A DNA stretch of 64,000 bases from Archegozetes longisetosus (Eukaryota; Arthropoda; Arachnida; Sarcoptiformes; Trhypochthoniidae). Position 1 is the first letter of the stretch. Each line of letters starts with the position of its first letter. The translations under genes and the position numbers were made by a program. The notes below the pieces were generated by a model. That model worked only from the letters and a program-made list of their open reading frames with translations. It was not told the origin of the DNA and ran no database searches. The stretch covers positions 11,349,855-11,413,854 of the forward strand of contig JAEMBT020000006.1 in assembly GCA_018873245.2 (NCBI GenBank), in the 5' to 3' direction. Shown piece by piece: positions 11,865-21,829 of the stretch.

Positions 11865-12995
11865 TAGTGATGAGCAGGTCCGAGTCTTCAGGTCTTTTTG
11901 AAAGACTCGGACCTGGGACCTGGACCTCTAACCCAGGACCCGGACTCAGACCTCTTGGAAAACTGAAGACCTGGACTCAGACCCGGACTCGGGACCTTGG
12001 TTCTTCAAGTCTTCAACATTCAGGCCTCAAGACCCTGACTCCGATACAAAACAAATCTGTAAGTGAAATATTATGATAATGATTGGTTTTTATGCGAGGA
12101 ATGAGTGACTTTTTGAAACCATTCAAACAGGCAACAAACTTATATTACGATCTAAATATATAAGCATATGCTTAATTTTGCTAATTCTCAAACTTTTTAT
12201 TAACAATTAAATGATCACAATAATTCAAGTAACAGTTCGATTGAACCTTGTACTGAAAATATGCTTTTGAAGTTTGATCAGTATAAAGATTTACTTGAAA
12301 TTGATATCACAAAATTAGCTGCCTTACTTGACCTTCGCTTGAAACTCTATTTCTCTGAGAATGATCAAACTGTAAAACAGGTATTTGTTTTCTTCAATAA
12401 AAATTATCATCAGATCATTCAAATTAAAATTGAAAGTTCAAATGTTTCGTTTGTCTTTAAATTTATAAAAATACAAGAGTTGAAACATACGATAAAATTG
12501 AAAAGTATTTAAGTTTGCTTATCGCTGATTAGAGAACTGAGCCTTTGTTTTGGCGGAAAAAATTGTTTAGAATTTCCTTATCTTTCACAGTTTGCATTCG
12601 AAATACTAATTATCCCAGCATCGAGTGTCCCTTCAAAACATGTATTTTCAAAATCTTGGAATTTAATCAGCAAAAAGAGAAGTTAATTGAGCGCTAATTC
12701 TACTAGACCTTGCGTGTATCTCATTTCATGAATCCCTTATTTTGCAAGTTTGAAATAAACTATTAATATTATATTATTATTTATTGATCTTACTATCAAT
12801 GATTTAATAAAAGTTAAAATTTTTAAATGATAATATTTTGTCTATTGTTAAATTTAAGTTTTAAAGGGAGTCTGAGTCCAGGACCTCAAGTCTTTATCAA
12901 AGACCCGGACTCGGACTCGGACTCGGGCTTTAGGACCTCAGGACCTCAGGTCCCAGGTCTTTAACCGTCTTGAGGTCCGGACTCGCTCATCAGTA
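11865..12995 (+). mobile_element. hAT element B (1131 bp) with perfect 8-bp target duplication
   Basis: The left end is TAGTGATGAGC and the right end GCTCATCAGTA. Both sides are flanked by caagaaaa (11857-11864 and 12996-13003), a perfect 8-bp duplication as made by hAT transposases. Subterminal zones of 100-150 bp are packed with GGACCT and GACTCGG words. The interior holds a dead transposase fragment, listed separately. It lies about 120 bp from element A in the same orientation. Confidence 0.85.
12261..12735 (+). pseudogene. hAT transposase C-terminal remnant
   Basis: The first piece contains ITKLAALLDLRLKLYF, matching the hAT block A.LLDPR.K..yF. After a gap, EPLFWRKK followed in a shifted frame by FPYLSQFAFEILIIPASSV matches the Dimer_Tnp_hAT domain (dPL.WW...yP.L...A...L.IPASS). 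It continues as a Kh.FSk...liskkRs block. Stops and frameshifts interrupt it (for example after KKRS), so it cannot make active transposase. Confidence 0.75.
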
Positions 12996-13627
12996 CAAGA
13001 AAATCGTGAACGTTCTAGATCTACAGGATATAAAAGATGCTACGACAAAAGATATGTTATTAATCCAGATTCAGCTGTACATGATTCAATGATTCAGAGG
13101 ATAAACATCGTATAAACATACCAAGAATAGTCACAAGTGTAGATAGTAGCTTAAGATCTGAAGCGTCATTGCCTAGAAAGTATATAGATGGTAGTCAAAT
13201 TTACATAAAATTTTACAAATTAGAATTCTGACACTAGATCATCTTAATAACATCTATAATCTTGATTTAATTCAAGTAAGTCGTTGCATATGTTGTTGCT
13301 AAGTGGGTTGATAAAACTTAATGGAGAAAGATCAGATCTTAGTAACAAAATTTTCTAGAAAGTTTCTTAAATCAGCGCAAACAAGATGTTTGATGTACTT
13401 TAAGGTAAAGAGTAATAAACAGAAAGTTACTGCAGATGTAAGACAGCTTCGCAGAATTTGCTACACATGATTTCAACTTTACAAGATTTAGATGTAATAA
13501 CTTTGATAGTATACTATATACGGTATTTTATAAAATATTTGGAGAGCTAACAGTAGAAAATATATTTTCTCATATGATAATCAAGGATCATGCGGTGACG
13601 TGTTTGGTCGAAAGTCCCTACAAATAT
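12996..13627. other. gene-free stretch
   Basis: AT-rich sequence between the hAT element and the tandem repeat; no exon or repeat seen. Confidence 0.35.
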
Positions 13628-13800
13628 TCGATGCATATCAGATTTTATGTTGATACTTATAAGAAAGAGGATGTTTTGTCAAGACCTTCGATGCATACTA
13701 GATTTTCTCATGTTGATATTGATAAGAAAACGGATATTTTACGAAAAAGATCTTTAATGCATATTAGATCCTTCCATATGGACATTGATAAGAAAGCATA
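13628..13800 (+). repeat. three tandem copies of a 60-66 bp unit
   Basis: Units start at 13628, 13688 and 13753, each opening TCGATGCATA or TTAATGCATA and containing GAT...GATAAGAAA. Unit lengths are multiples of three, so one frame stays open through all copies and repeats a motif like SMHIRF..DIDKK. It ends only about 11 bp before the TATA box of expansin-like gene B. I think it is non-coding and possibly part of the promoter region. Confidence 0.65.
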
Positions 13801-13811
13801 AAAATACCGAG

Positions 13812-13820
13812 TATATAAAG
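13812..13820 (+). promoter_or_regulatory. TATA box of expansin-like gene B
   Basis: TATATAAAG lies about 82 bp upstream of the ATG. Downstream blocks (AAAACATT, GATTGAACAAGT, TACAAT) match the promoter of copy A. Confidence 0.65.
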
Positions 13821-13901
13821 GAAGGAGCATCTATTAAAACATTACACATTGATTGAACAAGTTCCACTACAATAGCAAATATCTTATAACACTAAATTAA
13901 A

Positions 13902-14409
13902 ATGCGCTATATTTGCGTTTTTCTCGTTGTACTTACAGTCGTCCTTTTCAAAAATTACGCTGACGCTGGTAAGTTTCGATCTATGTACTTGTTTCCGTGA
14001 ACTATTAAGTAATTATTTGATTTACTTTATAGCCCAAGCAGACCTGACTCACTATGAATCATACCCGGCCCCTAACAGTGAGGAATGCATCAAGTTTAGT
14101 GGTTGCAAATATGCAGGACTGTTTGCATTTGTTAATGGAAAACAGTCTGAGAGTTGGGTGAAGGCACACAACATTATTGCTGTTCACCACAAAGATTCCG
14201 CTAAATATAAACTCAAGACCCTTAGAATTAAACAGGGATCTCATCAGATTGATGCCAAAGTCTATGATGAGTGCGCTGACTCGGATTGTGGTGGATGTTG
14301 TACTCAAAATTCTAAGAAAACAGGATTCTTAATTGATATGGAGAAATATACCGCGCAAAGGTTCGGTGCAAATTCTGGTGTTGTTGAATGGACATGTATT
14401 GACTGTTAA
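13902..14409 (+). CDS. secreted expansin/RlpA-like double-psi beta-barrel protein, copy B
   Basis: Exon 1 (13902-13968) encodes the signal peptide MRYICVFLVVLTVVLFKNYADA; exon 2 (14033-14409) encodes the mature domain; the intron is phase 1 with GTAAGT donor and TTTATAG acceptor, exactly as in copy A. The product has 147 residues. The eight cysteines of copy A are all kept, as are the YESYPAPNSEECIK start and the GFLIDMEKY block. Differences from copy A cluster at exposed-looking positions (for example YDECADSDC against YDYCSDSDC). The two genes face away from each other 11 kb apart, and their promoters and 3' ends are still alike, so this is a fairly recent inverted duplication. Function by family resemblance only: an extracellular polysaccharide- or wall-binding role is inference. 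Confidence 0.82.
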
Positions 14410-14485
14410 AAATTTTTTGATGACTCATTTGTAATTAAATCAATTATGTGTTTACTCTACTGTACTATAGTGAGTCTAACACTTT

Positions 14486-14491
14486 AATAAA
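14486..14491 (+). terminator. polyadenylation signal AATAAA of expansin-like gene B
   Basis: AATAAA about 80 bp after the stop codon, in a context matching that after copy A. Confidence 0.6.
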
Positions 14492-14499
14492 GCTATTTT

Positions 14500-15089
14500 A
14501 AAACGTATAAATACAAAAGTTTCTTCTAATAGATTAAAGTAACATTTAAAGGAGTTTGTCCAAATATATCCAACAAGTAGCGTTGCCAAAATAATAAAGA
14601 TAAAAAGTAGAGTTGCTGACTAATTACTTAACAATATTTTGACATGAGTTTAGTTATAATTTAATAATGTTTCATGGTAGATTCATTAATTACTTTACTT
14701 TCCATAAATTACGGCCACATAAAAATTCAAAATCTTTAATTTGTAAAGCTAATTTTGATTTCATTCGATTTCTTAATGATTTTAGTCAAAACCGGTGTTT
14801 TATTTATCAAAATAGGCGTAATTTATGCTAAAATATTCAATGTTATATTTGACCTAAATTGCCCTCTAACGGCCAAATTAAGCATTTCTCAAGTTTGTGC
14901 CCATTGACAATATTGTTCATCTGGATCTATTCTATAAATTTAGCTATGAAATTTTCACGGGCCCCGTTGGGCACAATTGCCATAGGGGGTGAACAAATCC
15001 CACTTTTATCAAATGCGGTTGCCAGACGTTTAGATTCACTATATTGAGATCCAGGTTGAGACTAGTGTTTAAAAACACAGTTTATTGTA
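14500..15089. other. gene-free; possible edge of a nested transposon cluster
   Basis: The part after about 14860 has repeat-like sequence (CCCTCTAACGGCC, CACGGGCCCCGTTGGG) related to words at 18.8 and 21.2 kb. The short open frame here is not convincing. Confidence 0.35.
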
Positions 15090-15547
15090 CAGTAGAACCT
15101 CGTTATTTTGAACCCGCTTCTACAAAAATTTTTGTTCAAAATAGTGAGTTTTCAAAATAACCTGTAAATTGAAAAAGTTTGAAATAAAGATTTCGCTCAA
15201 AATAAAATATTTTAATGATTAAGGCTAAGATTTTATTTAGACGGGGGTTCAGGTTCGTTCACGAATCTCTGGAACCTGAACTGCTCACCAATCTCAATAA
15301 TAACGATTCTTTGTGAAAATTTGGTGTTATTTCATCTTGAGACTATTTGCCAGATATTTCAAAATAAAGAGGTACACAATAATATAGACTGATGTTCAAA
15401 TTGGTTCAAAATACTGAGTATTTCAAATTAAACGGTCTCAAAATAAGTGGCATTATTAACATTATTCTTTATGGAGAAATGACAGGACATTTTTAGAAGT
15501 TCAAAATAGATGGTATTTCAAAATAAGCAGTTTCAAAATATCGAGTA
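15090..15547. mobile_element. Tigger/pogo-like non-autonomous element
   Basis: The left end, preceded by TA, starts CAGTAGAACCTCGTTATTTT, the typical start of Tigger-like elements. The right end in reverse complement contains CTCGATATTTTGAAACTGCTT, matching the left CTCGTTATTTTGAACCCGCTT. Its outermost 10 bases have decayed. The interior repeats TTCAAAATA about ten times. No transposase is present. Confidence 0.7.
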
Positions 15548-16826
15548 CAAAAATAAGACAGATACAAGTCATATTAGGCCTTTGTTTGCTCTTCATGGGA
15601 GTGTGTGGCCTAAAGTGGGGCTACTTTGGCAAGGCTTTAAGGGGGATTAGATCCATATTATAGTGCACTAGATATCAACAGTAAGTCACTATAGATGCGC
15701 TTCTAATCTATTTACTATAAACTGATTAAAACAGCTTATTAACTCAATTTACAATAATAGGAATATATTAGTAAAACAATACTCAAAAGAGTAGTCAAAT
15801 TTTGAAAGTTTAAATATAGAAGTAGTGTGCAATTAAGAAGTATGTTAATTTCATCGGAAATTATCTCAAACCTAACGAAACCTTTCTAAAGAACTGCTTA
15901 GTTACTGATAAAACCGTTAAAACCTTTAGTGATCTTTCATTAATACAAGTGGGTTCTGTGAACTTATGATTAAATATCATTTATAATTAGATTTTCAAAC
16001 TTATGCATTTAAGCATAGTTTAAAACTAACTATAAATAATATTTAGATTGATTTTAATTATTTCTACTTTTATAAATAAAAAATTGAAAACAACATCTAT
16101 ATCTGTTGTGTTATAATATCATCAATAGTATACATTACGTGAGAAAATACTATATCTTTGTGTGGATTTTCATACTTCTAATCACTAATTGTTATAAGTA
16201 TTCAAACAGTTATTTTCCTGTATTTGCGTAATCTGATTAAAATTTTATCTCGAAAGCGCTTAAAATAAGTTTAAATCTATAGCAAATATTTTAAGCTTTT
16301 GAATCTGGCATTAATCGAGATAATAACGAATTTAATATATAAAAAATTATTTTTAACCAATAGAAGCTCATAGCAAATCTTTCAACTCGAGAAAAGAGGT
16401 TGTCTGGAGATCCTATGGGGAGTTGGGCCCCCGGTGAAATATATTATGGTATATATCAATCGAAAGCTCTCGTCAAGCTGAACAATAGTCCTGCTGGTCA
16501 GATTAAAATCGGTCCATAGGTTTAAAAGTTATAGGCGAAAAACGGTTAACATTGCCGTGTATGGGGAAGTGTTAAATCTTTGTAAACCCTCATGAGTTAT
16601 ACATCATTAGAAAGCTCTCATCAAACTAAGCAAAAGTCTTGTAGGTACCATTGAAATCAGATGATTAGTTTAAGGATTATAGACTAATACAATCATTACT
16701 CTTACATATGAAAAAAGTTTTTGGCTTTATTCGATCCATAATATAAAGTGTTCGAACTAGAACTTTTTAGATTTTCATACTAAGTTATATGCTACTACAA
16801 AAGTAATAATGGCCTACACCCAACAT
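15548..16826. repeat. repeat-derived sequence with a diverged duplicated block
   Basis: Two related blocks occur at about 16445-16540 and 16595-16685, each with an ATATCAT...GAAAGCTCTC(G/A)TCAA start, an (A/C)AGTC(C/T)TG middle and a GATTAAAATCGG/CATTGAAATCAGA end. This looks like an old tandemly arranged element; no ends or coding frames are clear. The rest shows nothing. Confidence 0.45.
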
Positions 16827-17427
16827 TATACACGTGACGCAGAAATTAGGTTGACTCGCAAAATCTTTATAACTTTTGACTGGATTAACCGATTTTGAAA
16901 ATTTTTTCACCAAATTAATCAAGAATAAATGTAATTTCTTAAAATGTAATGTAAATGTGATTTAATTTTTTCAAACCACTATAACTTTTTTAACTTGCTG
17001 AATATTCAAATTTCCTTCAAATTATAGAAATTACATTTATTTTTCGTTAATTTGGTGAAAAAATTTTGAAAATCGGATTACAAAGTCAAAGTTATAAAGA
17101 TTTTGCGAGTCAACGTGGCAAGTGATTTGCAACAGAAATTATGTTGACTCGCAAAATCTTTATAACTTTGACTTTGTAATCCGATTTTCAAAATTTTTCA
17201 TCAAATTAACGAAGAATAAATGTAATTTCTATGATTTGAAGGAAATTTGAATATTCAGCAAGATAAAAAGTTATAGTGGTTTGAAAAATTAAATCACATT
17301 TACATTACATTTTAAGAAACTACATTGATTCTTGATTAATTTGGTGAAAAAATTTTGAAAATCGGTTCATCCAGTCAAAAGTTATAAAGATTTTGCGAGT
17401 CAACCTAATTTCTGCGTCAGGTGTATA
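16827..17427. mobile_element. foldback element: about 600-bp palindrome with nested inverted repeats
   Basis: The outer ends are nearly perfect complements (GACGCAGAAATTAGGTTGAC near 16836 and its complement ending at 17418). Arms of about 270 bp run inward to a centre near 17105-17145. Each arm is itself bounded by inverted copies of GACTCGCAAAATCTTTATAA, so this word occurs four times. There is no coding frame. It would form a long double hairpin as single strand. Confidence 0.8.
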
Positions 17428-17930
17428 TTAAGCATTGAGATAAGGGATTGGAGATTCTCAATTGTTAAAAAACTTAAAAAATAGCAAAAATCAGTTTGAA
17501 CTTGTCGTTAAATACACTTGATTGCTTTGACTCAACATATCAAATATCATAATTTTATCTTTAATAGTTTCAGAGTTATAAGCTTCCAAAATTTAAAGGT
17601 TTTTTGTGGTTTTTAGACCCTTTGCGATGAGATATGAAAGAATATTTAGGTGCTATTATACTTCGTTCACCCCCTTTATGTGATGGTAAAGTTACCATGT
17701 CTGAACTCAACTGGGTGGCAACTCACTATGGATCTACGGACAGCCTCTTTGAACTTGAACTCATAAGAATTATTATTTTCAAATAAGTCTTAGACATTCA
17801 TACCTATTATTAGTTTTTCATATGATAATTTAAGCTTAAAAGATGTTTAATTTTAATAAATTGTGTCCGCTGATTAATGATAAAAAGCAATTCACTGAAT
17901 TTTGCGAAAATAATAAACTAATACGAATCA
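17428..17930. other. no gene seen
   Basis: Repeat-like text (for example TTCACCCCCTTTATGTGATGG, partly the complement of a word at 14990) without exons or clear ends. Confidence 0.3.
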
Positions 17931-17932
17931 TA

Positions 17933-18235
17933 CAGGGTAGTTCACTTGCTTTTTCAAGGGGGTAAGGCAAAAACAGTAAGAGTTGGAAAACTGAAATAAA
18001 TTTCATTAAATTCTATATTTTAAAAATGGAATGGAAATAACTTTATTCAATAGTCAGTGTACTCGCCATCTGCTCGTCGTACAGTCTCCAAACCGTTTGG
18101 ACATAAGAGCAAAGGTTGTTCAAACAGATCTGTACGGTTTTCAATAGATTTCAATACTTGTTCGACATGAGCTTCCAATTTTTCATAAGAATATCGCTCA
18201 AAAACTATTTTCTTAAGAGCACGTTAATGGAATCT
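17933..18235 (-). mobile_element. truncated mariner, 3' end only
   Basis: The element starts right after TA with CAGGGTAGTTCACTTGC, a mariner-like terminal repeat. Reading inward on the minus strand, it contains about 100 bp of 3' untranslated sequence and then the transposase C-terminus. The 5' half and the second terminal repeat are missing. Confidence 0.55.
18047..18224 (-). pseudogene. mariner transposase C-terminal remnant
   Basis: An open stretch of about 57 codons ending in TGA. It contains SYEKLEAHVEQVLKSI and ends CPNGLETVRRADGEYTDY, matching the mariner C-terminus pattern (long helix, then L..RW.....GEYF.). The catalytic part is absent. Confidence 0.5.
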
Positions 18236-19251
18236 GAATAATAACAATAAAACAATAAGTAAATGGGAGTTTTCTACAGAAACCTTGAATCTGATATGAA
18301 TTACGCTAGAAAGTCAAGAAAGATTTCCTGACTAGATATCGATGGGAGGAATTAAAACGTCTCCTATAGTCTTAATGGATCACCCCTGTGATTACGACGG
18401 CATAGCTAGAATTAAGAGGCCAAGTAAGGGTAGAAGATATTCAAATGAACTTGATTTGAAAGCGGCTTATGATGAAATTATTCGTGAAATTAATCTTAAA
18501 AATGCCGCCATTGAAATATTGAGGCTACCAAAGAATTGCGAAGTTGTCATAAAGCTTGGAATCAACTACATTATATTATACCAAAATATCATTTTTATAT
18601 CTGTTTTCAAAAAGGAGATATGAATGTGCAATTACTTTTCAGCCGACCTAATACATCGAAAATATGAATGTTGAGTTATTTTTTAAATTTGTTTTAAAAA
18701 CATATTATGCTTGATCAGAGCATGCGAATTGGACCATTAATTCGAGACGAGATCGGCTTAATATTGTCCGTTAAGTTCATTGACAGTTCAGTTCTAGCAT
18801 TTATTGAAAGAGTTCGCCCAAAACCCGTAGACTCTGGCCTATCGACGCCCCCTAACGGTGACCCACTGAAGCTTTAGCCTAGTACAAGACATTCAATTAA
18901 TCGAAAGAATTATTTAGATCAGTGAATCGTTTAAGAAGTTTCAGGCTAAAAATCAATGAAATATGACCAGAGAAAATACTTAAGAATTTCATTTCAAAAT
19001 ATAAAGAATTTGTAGGGAGATTATTAAAACTTATGTATAAAAGCTTAGAAATGTATAAAAGTGTAAAATGTATTAGTTATAAAATAATTTATAATTGAAT
19101 TATTTTAAAGTAAAATATAAAAGATGCCAACCTTCAGTTTTGCTCGCTGTCAGTGGATTCCAGTCACATAATCCCATCTAAGGATTCTGCTAGACTTGGA
19201 ACTCGGATATGTACCGTGCATATCAGTTATTTGTGAGTAAGTCGGCGGTAC

Positions 19252-19671
19252 GGCAGCACTTTAGAATATGGCCTGGAAGCGATTTTGGTGACACCTATAT
19301 AGGGTGATAGCTGATGACTAGTGGAGTCCAACGAGGTATATATCAAGTGTACCGGTTGACGGGTTCGGGATATATAATCAAAATAATTTTTAAAAATTGC
19401 ATATATTTTATACTATATATGCATATATAATACAATACAAACATATGTTCCCCACTATTTATCTCATTCACACTGTACTAAATGAGGTTAGGTTGGGTTG
19501 TGTTAGGTTAGGTTAGGTTAGTCAACTTTTTCTAATTTATTTTGATTATATCTCACGAACCCCTCATCCGGTACACTTGATATATACCTCGTTGGACTCC
19601 ACTAGTCATATGCTATCACCCTACATAGGTGTCGCCACAATTGCTTTCAGGCCATATTCTAAAGCGGTGCC
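19252..19671. repeat. palindrome 1, arms about 140 bp
   Basis: Left arm 19252-19395 and right arm 19531-19671 are complements, sharing for example CTTTAGAATATGGCC, ACTAGTGGAGTCCAACGAGG and TATATCAAGTGTACCGG. The loop holds the TTAGG tract. Arms differ at scattered positions, so it is not new. Confidence 0.75.
19485..19521 (+). repeat. interstitial TTAGG telomere-type tract
   Basis: GGTTAGGTTGGGTTG followed by TTAGGTTAGGTTAGGTTAG. TTAGG is the common arthropod telomere unit. The tract sits in the loop of palindrome 1. Confidence 0.65.
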
Positions 19672-20306
19672 TTTTTTGGTTAGATTACACTGTTCCGTAA
19701 CAACTCAAATACTTACATATGTGTACAAATTACGTCCTGAAATTCAAAATATGATACAAAATATGCTTTTTTAAAAATTTATTTCACTTTTATATTTTTA
19801 TTTCTTTTCTAAAACTTATTGTAACTTTTTAAATTTATTTTTATTCCTTTGTTCTAATTTATTTTATTTTTTTAGTATTTAAAAAGTTTTAGTTTAAAGT
19901 TATAGAGTCCAGGGCTCTTTGAAAGCTACACTTTCCCGTCATTTGACGGATGAGAGGAAGGGGGTCTACTTCGCAAAGTTCATGTATGAGAAGAAATTCT
20001 CTTGGCATGAACTCAGCACTGGGCAGAAGTTTAAGATGATGTGTGATCACATCTCTACGGTATACCCTGGTCCTTTCAAACAGCTCTGGACTCTATAACT
20101 TTAAACTGAAACTTTTAAAAACTAAAAAATAAAATAAATTAAAAAAAATTTAATTAAAATAAGTTTTAAAAAACAAATAAAAATATAAAAGTAAAATAAA
20201 TTTTTAAAAAAGCATATTTTGTATCATATTTTTAATTTCAGGACGTAATTTGTGTACATATGTAAGTATCTGAGTTGTGCCGAAATAGTGTAATCTAACC
20301 AAAAAA
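19672..20306. repeat. palindrome 2, arms about 240 bp, directly abutting palindrome 1
   Basis: Left arm 19672-19925 and right arm 20073-20306 are complements (TTTTTTGGTTAGATTACACT, CAAATTACGTCCTGAAAT, AGAGTCCAG). The 147-bp loop, unlike the AT-rich arms, reads like coding sequence. Confidence 0.75.
19898..20098 (+). pseudogene. unrecognised coding-like fragment in palindrome loop
   Basis: An open frame of 66 codons fills the loop and runs into both arms, ending in TAA. Residues are well mixed and protein-like (RHLTDERKGVYFAKFMYEKK, then FSWHELSTGQKFKMMCDHIS), with codon use unlike the AT-rich arms. No ATG opens it, and I recognise no family. It may be a captured host or viral exon, or part of the element's own gene. 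Confidence 0.4.
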
Positions 20307-20639
20307 TGTTTCAAATTTCGCTTTGTCTCGGCGAGTACTATCGATTTGAGTACCCTCTCGATTTTATGAGGTCGCGCCGACTTACTCCCCGTAACCCACA
20401 TATCCTACAAACCAAACAACGGTCATAACGTGAGCACAACATCCAACCGTTCTCAGGCCACTTTTACACTGGCAGCAGTAGTGTAAGATTGACTCGGCAC
20501 CGCGCTTGGCCATATCTACTAAAACGTAAATATGATATTGGTATTCTCACGAGGTCATTGGTGGGCTCTCCTCTAAGACGATAAAATGCCCACCGACAAC
20601 TATTGCAAATAAAATCACCGGGACTTATTTTTCAAACAC

Positions 20640-21060
20640 CGGGATCAGCCCTATCTCGCTTTGCCAAGAAGCTTGGTCTTGCCTCTTAAACAAATGCTAA
20701 GAGGTCGGTATTCTCTGCACCGGAAAGCGACATCTTCTCTTTTTCTGGAGATTAGTGTCGCATTCTGCCCATTTATATTTTATACCGGTAGCCACACTCT
20801 CCTGGAGCCCGTTAGCAACTCCAGATGGGCTCGAAGCCCGAGAGGGAGGCTGTAGCCAACTTATCGCTGAAGACCCTCTGCCTAACTCTCCAGCGCGGGC
20901 CTTATTTATTTTGGAGGTACTACCGAGACCCCCTGCTGCTTGCGGATGCCATCTCGGCATAACGCGACCCGGAGCACTTAGCCAGGCCTCTCACGAGGCC
21001 TATTGCTGCCGTCACCGCGGGGAGGTGACTCCGGTCGCACCTCTAGCTCGTTCCCATCCT
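20640..21060. other. GC-rich patch with many short hairpins
   Basis: This stretch is clearly GC-rich against the surrounding AT-rich DNA. It holds several small inverted repeats, such as AGGCCTCTCACGAGGCCT and GTCACCGCGGGGAGGTGAC. Overlapping open frames on both strands are a by-product of the low stop-codon density. It may be a retrotransposon untranslated region or foreign DNA. Confidence 0.45.
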
Positions 21061-21289
21061 ATAAAAATCTGCTTGTTTTTCGACTATAACTCTTGAACCG
21101 ACTCATCGATTGACAAAATTCTTTTTATTTCTGAAGTAGATCTGGATACTGTATAATATCTTATATGCTCCGTTAGGGGCGCGCTTAGGCCATTTCGGGC
21201 GAACTCCTTTAATACTAGATCAAATTAGTAGTTTGATATAAAGAATAATGCTTTATAGATAAGTATATGTGACGCTTTAAGACAAACTA

Positions 21290-21820
21290 TTGGTATAATT
21301 GAAAAGTTCGTACCCTAAGTATCAAAGAATGAATTTTATTGAATTTTTTACAAAAAACTTAAGAGTAATCTCCCCGAACACTAGTGACCCGCTTCATCCT
21401 CTCCTGCCATTTGTCATAAACCCGTCGCCACTCACCAGAGTAATACTGTTGAAGAAATCATTTACTGTCCGATCGATCTCTTCTTCGGACGAGAATCAGC
21501 GCCCTCTTAAATATTTGTTAACCAATTCATATGAAACAGTGTTTGGCCCCAAAATTGAATTAATTTCTTTGGCCGTATCCTTGGCCGACATTTTCTTCTT
21601 AAAACGATAGCTAATAGTAGCCCGAAAATCTCGAGAATTGAAATCAATTTTTATTTAAGACAACTGTTGTTTAAAAGATCATAAAATGCAAACAGAACGA
21701 CAGAAAATGTTGAAATTTTGTGTTCGATATTTAAAAATGATATATTTAAATAAAATATTTAAAAAATAGTTTAATTATCATCAGAACCTCGTTAGGGTAC
21801 TAAATTTTCAATTATACCAA
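21290..21820 (-). mobile_element. internally deleted mariner (531 bp) with TIRs and TA duplication
   Basis: The ends are TTGGTATAATTGAAAAGTTC and, in reverse complement, TTGGTATAATTGAAAATTTA; both continue with GTACCCTAA. TA flanks each side (21288-21289, 21821-21822). The interior joins transposase N- and C-terminal pieces. It differs in its ends from the mariners at 496 and 17933, so three mariner families are represented. Confidence 0.8.
21359..21646 (-). pseudogene. mariner transposase, N- and C-terminal pieces fused by deletion
   Basis: The minus strand first encodes the N-terminal helix-turn-helix (RFKKKMSAKDTAKEINSILG, then VSYELVNKYLRG) up to a TGA at 21496. The frame then continues into the transposase C-terminus (EEEIDRTVNDFFNS, then after a frameshift EWRRVYDKWQERMKRV and GDYS before the stop). 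The central catalytic region is gone. Confidence 0.7.
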
Positions 21821-21829
21821 TATCTGTAC

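Larger units (their letters stand above)
18806..21205. mobile_element. composite element bounded by about 45-55 bp inverted repeats
   Basis: The left end reads AAAGAGTTCGCCCAAAACCC and later TGGCCTA, GCCCCCTAACGG; the right end in reverse complement reads AAAGGAGTTCGCCCGAAA, TGGCCTA, GCCCCTAACGG. Between them lie two back-to-back palindromes, a TTAGG tract, an open frame and a GC-rich patch, all listed separately. Class unknown; it may be a chain of nested insertions rather than one unit. Confidence 0.45.

Noticed and set aside
14059..14307. Minus-strand frame across expansin-like gene B
   Set aside because: Antisense shadow of the real coding exon.
18342..18623. 93-codon plus-strand frame
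   Set aside because: No family resemblance, no splice context, and it lies next to transposon remnants; chance or decayed repeat.
20697..21096. Overlapping frames on both strands in the GC-rich patch
   Set aside because: Low stop-codon frequency in GC-rich DNA explains them; compositions are not protein-like.
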